From contig NZ_JBEJGX010000003.1 in assembly GCF_040253635.1 (NCBI RefSeq), forward strand, positions 4,737,501 to 4,801,500: a DNA stretch of 64,000 bases, written 5' to 3'. The notes below the pieces were generated by a model, which had not been told where the DNA came from, made no database searches, and worked only from the letters and a program-made list of their open reading frames with translations. The stretch is from Streptomyces sp. Edi2. GTDB lineage: Bacteria > Actinomycetota > Actinomycetes > Streptomycetales > Streptomycetaceae. Positions 63,873 through 64,000 of the stretch are shown in pieces; the stretch's first letter is position 1, and each line of letters begins with the position of its first letter. The position numbers and the translations under genes were made by a program.

Positions 63873-64000
63873 TCAATTGGGGCGCGGCGACGGGGAGATG
63901 CCGCCTGTGCCGGGTGCTGCGTGGGTGGCGCGCCGTGGGGTGGGGGTGGCCGACGGGGTGGCGGTGGGGGGCGTGACGGTGGTCCCCGAGGGGCCGCTGC
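63873..64000 (-). CDS. C-terminal end of a Pro/Thr-rich protein (cut by window edge)
   Basis: The minus-strand frame ending at TGA 63873-63875 reads SGPSGTTVTPPTATPSATPT and ends GTGGISPSPRPN. This is a typical Pro/Thr-rich tail of an exported or membrane protein. Only ~42 codons are in the window, so the family cannot be told. Codon third positions are GC-biased as in real genes. Confidence 0.4.
   Translation of the reverse strand, partial: SGPSGTTVTPPTATPSATPTPRRATHAAPGTGGISPSPRPN

Overview
The window is chromosomal DNA from a Streptomyces or very close relative. GC content is very high, codon third positions are almost all G or C, and GTG starts are common. It carries a SigB/SigF-type pair of sporulation/stress sigma factors, a subtilisin-inhibitor (SSI) protein and tandem multi-HAMP and PAS signalling proteins. 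From memory, the gene order sigN-sigF ... tadA ... upp resembles the core chromosome of Streptomyces coelicolor; this was not checked by search.

Left part (1-14.4 kb): a large multi-HAMP sensor kinase, cut by the window edge, is divergent from a SpoIIE-type phosphatase. Then come a small secreted protein, a fatty acyl-CoA ligase with a likely operator, a 1537-residue PAS/receiver protein whose kinase core looks degenerate, an SSI inhibitor with an unusual histidine-rich linker, tRNA-Ser(GCU), an HD-domain protein and tRNA-Arg(ACG).

14.4-21.2 kb is an accessory island beside tRNA-Arg. It holds a Nudix fragment cut inside the Nudix box, a trypsin-like/STAND NTPase gene split exactly at a 7-bp tandem repeat, an intact excisionase next to a frameshifted integrase remnant, a secreted beta-helix protein and a P-loop protein. 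Initiator tRNA-fMet closes it. I read it as the remains of an integrative element that left a possible defence-type gene behind.

21.4-41.7 kb is metabolic and envelope backbone. It contains a quinone oxidoreductase with a divergent GlxA/AraC regulator, a DUF2797 protein, an amidohydrolase, an FMN reductase, and a two-component system followed by two surface glycosyltransferases (GT2-GtrA and GT39). A DHA2 exporter with a TetR regulator follows, then a MarR-exporter-YceI group in which exporter and YceI protein share the same accessory beta-sandwich domain.

41.9-50.6 kb is mixed. It holds small conserved proteins, two decayed copies of an [amidase_6 + membrane protein] cassette beside a SUKH-family (SMI1/KNR4) gene, a methyltransferase, a deaminase-like amidohydrolase with a divergent MarR regulator, a VOC protein and a lipoprotein.

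50.8-64 kb holds sigN-sigF, small conserved proteins, and a TetR/NAD-epimerase divergent pair with four evenly spaced operator-like sites. tRNA-Ser(CGA), tadA and its partner gene, upp, a LytR_C protein, a small VapB-like protein and a DUF4232 lipoprotein complete it. TadA is the enzyme family that edits A34 of tRNA-Arg(ACG), and both genes are in this window.

The most unusual signals are the heptamer-split protease/STAND gene, the 23-bp-phased four-site operator, the duplicated and decayed amidase cassette, and the PAS/receiver protein lacking the phospho-acceptor histidine.
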